A DNA stretch of 64,000 bases from Candidatus Krumholzibacteriota bacterium (lineage in GTDB: Bacteria > Krumholzibacteriota > Krumholzibacteriia > Krumholzibacteriales > Krumholzibacteriaceae). The stretch is taken from the NCBI GenBank assembly GCA_030609325.1, contig JAUWCL010000013.1, positions 1 to 64,000 of the forward strand. The letters run 5' to 3'. The stretch's first letter is position 1. Each line of letters opens with the position of its first letter. The notes under the pieces were generated by a model that saw nothing but the letters and a program-made list of their open reading frames with translations, was not told the DNA's origin and made no database searches. A program made the position numbers and the translations under genes. Below, one piece after another: positions 60,384-64,000 of this stretch.

Positions 60384-62438
60384 ATGTCTCTTTTCCAGCT
60401 TGAATCGGAATTCGATCTTACCGGCGATCAGCCACAGGCCGTCGAGAAACTCATTGCCGGTATCCGGGACGGGACGAAGCATCAGATCCTCCTCGGCGTG
60501 ACCGGCTCGGGCAAGACCTTCACGATTGCCAACGTTATTGCGGAGTGCGAGATGCCGGCGCTGATAATCTCGCACAACAAGACTCTCGCGGCCCAGCTCT
60601 ACGGTGAGCTGAAGAGCTTCTTCCCGAACAACGCCGTCGAGTACTTTATCAGCTACTACGACTACTACCAGCCCGAGGCGTTCATCCCCTCGACCGACAC
60701 CTACATTGCGAAGGACGTCTCGATCAACGAGGACATCGACAGGTTGAGGATGCGCGCCACCGGGTCGCTCATGACGAGGCGCGACGTGGTCGTCGTGGCG
60801 AGCGTCTCATGCATCTACGGCCTGGGATCGCCGGAGGAATTCCGGCGGATGACGTTCAGCGTCGAGGCGGGCAGTGAATACGGCAGAGACGCGCTTCTGA
60901 GGAAGCTCGTCGAGCTGAGATATTCGAGGAACGACATCGACTTCGCCAGGGGCACCTTCAGGGTCAGGGGAGACACGATAGAGCTTCGCCCCGCCTACAT
61001 GGAGGAGGCGATACGGATCGAGATGTTCGACGAGGAGATCGAGCGGATCACCGTCGTGCATCCGCTCACAGGGGAGATACTGAGGGAGATCCCCACGCTC
61101 ACCGTATTCCCGTCGTCGCATTTCGTCGTCTCGAAGGAGGGGATAGAGAGCGCCATCGGGGAGATCGAGAAGGACCTGACCGCAAGGACAGCCGAGCTGA
61201 AGAGCGCGGGCCTCGACCTCGAGGCGAAGAGACTGCTCACCAGGACGACATACGACGTCGAGATGATGCGCGAGGTCGGTTACTGCACGGGGATAGAGAA
61301 CTACTCGAGATATTTCGCCGGCAGGAAACCGGGTGCGAGGCCGGCCACGCTTATCGATTATTTTCTCGGCGATTTCATCGTGGTGATCGATGAATCCCAC
61401 GTCACCGTTCCGCAGGTCAGGGCGATGTACAACGGCGACCGCAGCCGCAAACAGACGCTCGTTGAACATGGCTTCAGGCTCCCGTCGGCGCTGGACAACC
61501 GGCCGCTTGCCTACGACGAGTTCGAGTCGATCATTGACAGGTTGATATATGTCTCCGCCACCCCGGGTGATTTCGAGCTGGGCGTATGCGGCGGCGAGGT
61601 GGTCGAGCAGATAGTCCGCCCGACAGGCCTGCTCGATCCGAAGATCGACGTGAGGCCCGTTGCCAACCAGGTAGACGACCTGCTCGAGGAGATACGCAGG
61701 ACGGTCGTCCGCGGCGAGAGGGTACTTGTCACGACGCTTACGAAGAGGATGTCGGAGGACCTGACGACCTATCTCTCCGGGCTCGAGGTCAGGGTGCGGT
61801 ACCTTCACAGCGACATAGATACACTCGACAGGGTCGAGATACTGAGAGATCTGCGGTTCGGCGAGTTCGACGTCCTCGTCGGCATCAACCTTCTCAGGGA
61901 GGGCCTCGATCTGCCCGAGGTCACGCTCGTTGCTGTGCTCGACGCCGACAAGGAGGGCTTCCTCAGATCTCGCACCTCTCTCATCCAGACGGCCGGGCGA
62001 GCCGCGAGGAACATAAACGGGAAGGTGATATTCTACGCAGACCGCATCACCGGATCGATGGACAGGGCGATCCGGGAGACGAACAGGCGCAGGGAGAAGC
62101 AGCTGGAGTACAACCGCGAGCACGGGATCACCCCGCGATCGATCGTCAAATCCATCGAGGAGGTCCGGCTGTCGACGTCGTTGGCCGATGCGAAGGGCAA
62201 GGCCGGGCTCGTCAGGGAAGCGGCGGACGAGGTCATCGTTCCGGACGGTATCGACGATCCCAGGCTGATCGCACGCCTCGAGGAGGAGATGCTCCGCGAG
62301 GCCGACGCGCTCAATTTCGAGAAGGCGGCCAGCATCAGGGACAGGATCGAGGAGATAAGGCTGAACACGAGCAGGAGGAGAGGGAGTGGAAAAGCTCAGG
62401 CAGGAGATCGAACGCAGCGTCGCGGCGGCTCTCGCTGA
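60384..62438 (+). CDS. uvrB: excinuclease ABC subunit B
   Basis: 684 residues. Walker A is [10 protein letters not shown], the beta-hairpin is [17 protein letters not shown], and motifs [25 protein letters not shown] and [13 protein letters not shown] are all present. A C-terminal UVR domain ([20 protein letters not shown]) binds UvrC. It is a damage-verification helicase of nucleotide excision repair. The basic last 25 residues overlap the nadC frame by 53 nt. Confidence 0.97.
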   Translation: MSLFQLESEFDLTGDQPQAVEKLIAGIRDGTKHQILLGVTGSGKTFTIANVIAECEMPALIISHNKTLAAQLYGELKSFFPNNAVEYFISYYDYYQPEAFIPSTDTYIAKDVSINEDIDRLRMRATGSLMTRRDVVVVASVSCIYGLGSPEEFRRMTFSVEAGSEYGRDALLRKLVELRYSRNDIDFARGTFRVRGDTIELRPAYMEEAIRIEMFDEEIERITVVHPLTGEILREIPTLTVFPSSHFVVSKEGIESAIGEIEKDLTARTAELKSAGLDLEAKRLLTRTTYDVEMMREVGYCTGIENYSRYFAGRKPGARPATLIDYFLGDFIVVIDESHVTVPQVRAMYNGDRSRKQTLVEHGFRLPSALDNRPLAYDEFESIIDRLIYVSATPGDFELGVCGGEVVEQIVRPTGLLDPKIDVRPVANQVDDLLEEIRRTVVRGERVLVTTLTKRMSEDLTTYLSGLEVRVRYLHSDIDTLDRVEILRDLRFGEFDVLVGINLLREGLDLPEVTLVAVLDADKEGFLRSRTSLIQTAGRAARNINGKVIFYADRITGSMDRAIRETNRRREKQLEYNREHGITPRSIVKSIEEVRLSTSLADAKGKAGLVREAADEVIVPDGIDDPRLIARLEEEMLREADALNFEKAASIRDRIEEIRLNTSRRRGSGKAQAGDRTQRRGGSR

Positions 62439-63222
62439 AGACGAGGCCGCATCGGACGCGACGACGAGGCTTCTCGTCCCGGACTCGCTGGAGGGCAGGG
62501 CGGTGATCGTATCGAGGGCCTCCGGCGTGATTTCAGGCCAGGAGTGTGCGGCCGAGGTCTTCAGGCGGCTCGGCGGAGAGGTGGCGTACGAGTCCTCGGC
62601 GCCGGACGGCACCTCCGTTTCTGCGGGAATGAAAGTGGCCGGACTGGCCGGGTCGCTGGGACGGATACTGTCCGGCGAGCGTACAGCGCTGAACTTCCTC
62701 TGCCATCTCTCGGGGATCTCCACACTGACGGCGGCTTTCGTGGAGAAGGTCTCCGGGACCGGTGTGCGGATATTCGATACGAGAAAGACTATCCCCGGGA
62801 TGCGCGCCGTCGAGAAAAGGGCCGTTGCCGACGGGGGGGGAGTCAACCACCGGCACGATCTCGCGTCGTACATACTCGTCAAGGAGAATCACATCGCCGC
62901 GGCCGGCGGAATCGGGGCCGCGCTGGAAAGGCTCGGGGATTGCCTGGCTGGGTGCGAGATCGAGGTCCGCGACATTATCGAGCTCAAGTCGCTCTCCGCG
63001 CTTCCGCCGGGCAGGGTCATGCTGGACAATTTCACGCCCGCGCAGATCCGTGAGGCGGTGGCGGTAGTCCGTTCGTGGGAGCGAAGATCCGAGATAGAGG
63101 TATCGGGGGGCATAACTCTCGAGAATGTGGCCGATCACGCGATAGCGGGAGTGGACTTCATATCGGTCGGTTCCCTCACGGCGTCCGCTCCATCACTCGA
63201 TCTATCGCTCCTGGTGGAATGA
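62386..63222 (+). CDS. nadC: nicotinate-nucleotide pyrophosphorylase (quinolinate phosphoribosyltransferase)
   Basis: 278 residues. Signatures are [13 protein letters not shown] near the N-terminus, [48 protein letters not shown] and MLDNFTP. It makes nicotinate mononucleotide from quinolinate and PRPP in NAD synthesis. GTG 62386, behind the GGAGGAGAGGGA stretch, lies 53 nt inside uvrB; the N-terminal length matches the family, so this overlap looks real. Confidence 0.95.
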   Translation: MEKLRQEIERSVAAALAEDEAASDATTRLLVPDSLEGRAVIVSRASGVISGQECAAEVFRRLGGEVAYESSAPDGTSVSAGMKVAGLAGSLGRILSGERTALNFLCHLSGISTLTAAFVEKVSGTGVRIFDTRKTIPGMRAVEKRAVADGGGVNHRHDLASYILVKENHIAAAGGIGAALERLGDCLAGCEIEVRDIIELKSLSALPPGRVMLDNFTPAQIREAVAVVRSWERRSEIEVSGGITLENVADHAIAGVDFISVGSLTASAPSLDLSLLVE

Positions 63223-63246
63223 CCGGATCCCGGACGGGATCATCAG

Positions 63247-64000
63247 ATGGATATCGAAAGAGAAGAGAACATGAACACATTGACGGACCTCCATCCTGCC
63301 GCGATCGCCCGCCTGTGTGGTGGGGAGAGGATCGGCCACACCGTCGTTTGCTTCGAGTCGGTCGACTCGACGAACACGGCCGCGGTTCGTATGGCTGAAG
63401 CGGGTGCCCGCGAGGGGACCGTCGTCGTCGCAGTGAGGCAGACGGCCGGGCGAGGGAGAAAAGGCCGCAGCTGGTTCACGAGTCCTGACGGCTCGCTCGT
63501 CTTCTCCGTGATCCTGCGGCCGGCCAGGAGCGGCGAGACGCTGACAGCCCTTCTCGCGCTCTCCGCCCTGAAGGTCCTGGACGGATTGTGCGGCGGCGCG
63601 TCGATAAAATGGCCGAATGATATCTGGATCGGCGGCAGGAAGATCGCCGGTATCCTCGCCGAGTCGAAGGGAGACAGCGTCGTGCTCGGGATGGGGATCG
63701 ACGTGAACGACGAAGAGGGATCGTTTCCCCCGGATCTGCGTGATACGGCGGTTTCCCTGCGGATGATCACCGGGAGGATCTTCGACAGGGGTGAGCTGCT
63801 CGCATGCATGCTGCGGAATCTCGAACAGGCCTACGAGATCTGGGAGAGGAGCGGATTCGGGCCGATGAGCTTTGAGATGGAGAGACGGATGCTCTGGACA
63901 GGCATGCCGGTGCAGCTCGACGCGGAAGGAAAGACCGTGGAAGGGGTCTTCGCAGGGATAAGCGCAGACGGGTACCTGCGGCTGGAATCGGACGGCGCAG
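63247..64000 (+). CDS. birA: biotin--[acetyl-CoA carboxylase] ligase BirA (3' truncated)
   Basis: The frame runs off the window after 251 residues. Diagnostic motifs are SVDSTNTAAVRMAE, the biotinoyl-AMP loop AGRGRKGRSW, SIKWPNDIW and KIAGILAES; a C-terminal SH3-like domain begins near the end (GMPVQLDAEGKTVEGVF). There is no N-terminal HTH, so it is the monofunctional ligase rather than the E. coli repressor type. ATG 63247 or ATG 63271 may start it. It lies 24 nt after nadC. Confidence 0.93.
   Translation, partial: MDIEREENMNTLTDLHPAAIARLCGGERIGHTVVCFESVDSTNTAAVRMAEAGAREGTVVVAVRQTAGRGRKGRSWFTSPDGSLVFSVILRPARSGETLTALLALSALKVLDGLCGGASIKWPNDIWIGGRKIAGILAESKGDSVVLGMGIDVNDEEGSFPPDLRDTAVSLRMITGRIFDRGELLACMLRNLEQAYEIWERSGFGPMSFEMERRMLWTGMPVQLDAEGKTVEGVFAGISADGYLRLESDGA

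Noticed and set aside
60807-62882. 691-codon minus-strand open frame
   Set aside because: Antisense to uvrB and nadC, which have all their motifs; no domain is visible in the antisense translation.
1-64000. tRNA, rRNA, CRISPR arrays, insertion sequences, prophage or attachment sites
   Set aside because: None seen on reading: intergenic spaces are few and short, no regularly spaced long repeats occur, and no transposase, integrase or phage-type protein is encoded.

Overview
This 64 kb window looks like chromosome from a GC-rich, diderm (Gram-negative-type) bacterium. I infer a lineage in or near the Fibrobacterota-Chlorobiota-Bacteroidota superphylum, for example a Krumholzibacteriota/Eisenbacteria/Latescibacteria-like candidate phylum. 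This rests on gene content and is not proven. Supporting signs are outer-membrane barrel proteins ending in Phe, a beta-propeller protein with a YPNP-type C-terminal sorting-like domain, an FtsI with PASTA domains, a UbiA-family prenyltransferase of the archaeal-lipid type, an MglA-like GTPase and very frequent TTG starts with 4-nt gene overlaps. I saw no rRNA, tRNA, CRISPR array, insertion sequence or phage gene.

Positions 1-20291 (+) form a surface-glycan island: a 5'-truncated DUF2723/TPR protein, a UDP-sugar epimerase, several GT2 and GT4 glycosyltransferases, two further multi-membrane GT-C-like proteins, a polyprenyl-phosphate mannose synthase-like GT2, a GT2 fused to a degenerate phosphoglycosyl-transferase, a sorting-domain beta-propeller protein, a CapD-type dehydratase, a FemAB-like acyltransferase, a Wzx-type flippase and a methyltransferase. 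The genes mostly overlap by about 4 nt. The logic is nucleotide sugar to lipid-linked glycan to flipping to transfer or modification outside the membrane. A hairpin at 20310-20338 ends the block.

Positions 20482-40503 (+) hold a complete-looking division and cell-wall (dcw) cluster: mraZ, a STAS-like gene, rsmH, ftsL, ftsI (PASTA), murE, murF, mraY, murD, ftsW, murG, murC, ftsQ, ftsA, ftsZ, then a TPR protein and a radical SAM protein. The promoter is overlaid by a textbook array of GTGGG repeats at 10-bp spacing (MraZ box), and a second pair of repeats lies 133 bp upstream. murF has no ATG, GTG or TTG start at the expected place.

Positions 40504-49741 are mixed: rpmB (-), recG, an HD-domain protein, a zinc-ribbon protein and a pseudo-receiver/HATPase fusion (+). 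A minus-strand operon of acyltransferase, PimA-like GT4, MFS transporter and an orphan protein follows, which looks like a glycolipid assembly/export unit. A small PH-like/zinc-ribbon protein and a lipoprotein come next.

Positions 49742-64000 (+) hold an MglA-like GTPase with a long acidic tail, a single-domain response regulator behind a terminator-like hairpin, two outer-membrane barrel proteins, a TPR protein, UbiA-family prenyltransferase, uppP, valS, a RodZ-like HTH membrane protein, uvrB, nadC and a 3'-truncated birA.

The best candidates for undescribed biology are the STAS-like protein built into the dcw operon (lacking the usual phospho-serine), the pseudo-receiver/RsbW-like fusion, the MglA-tail/response-regulator locus, the GT2/dead-PGT fusion and the minus-strand acyltransferase-GT4-MFS operon.
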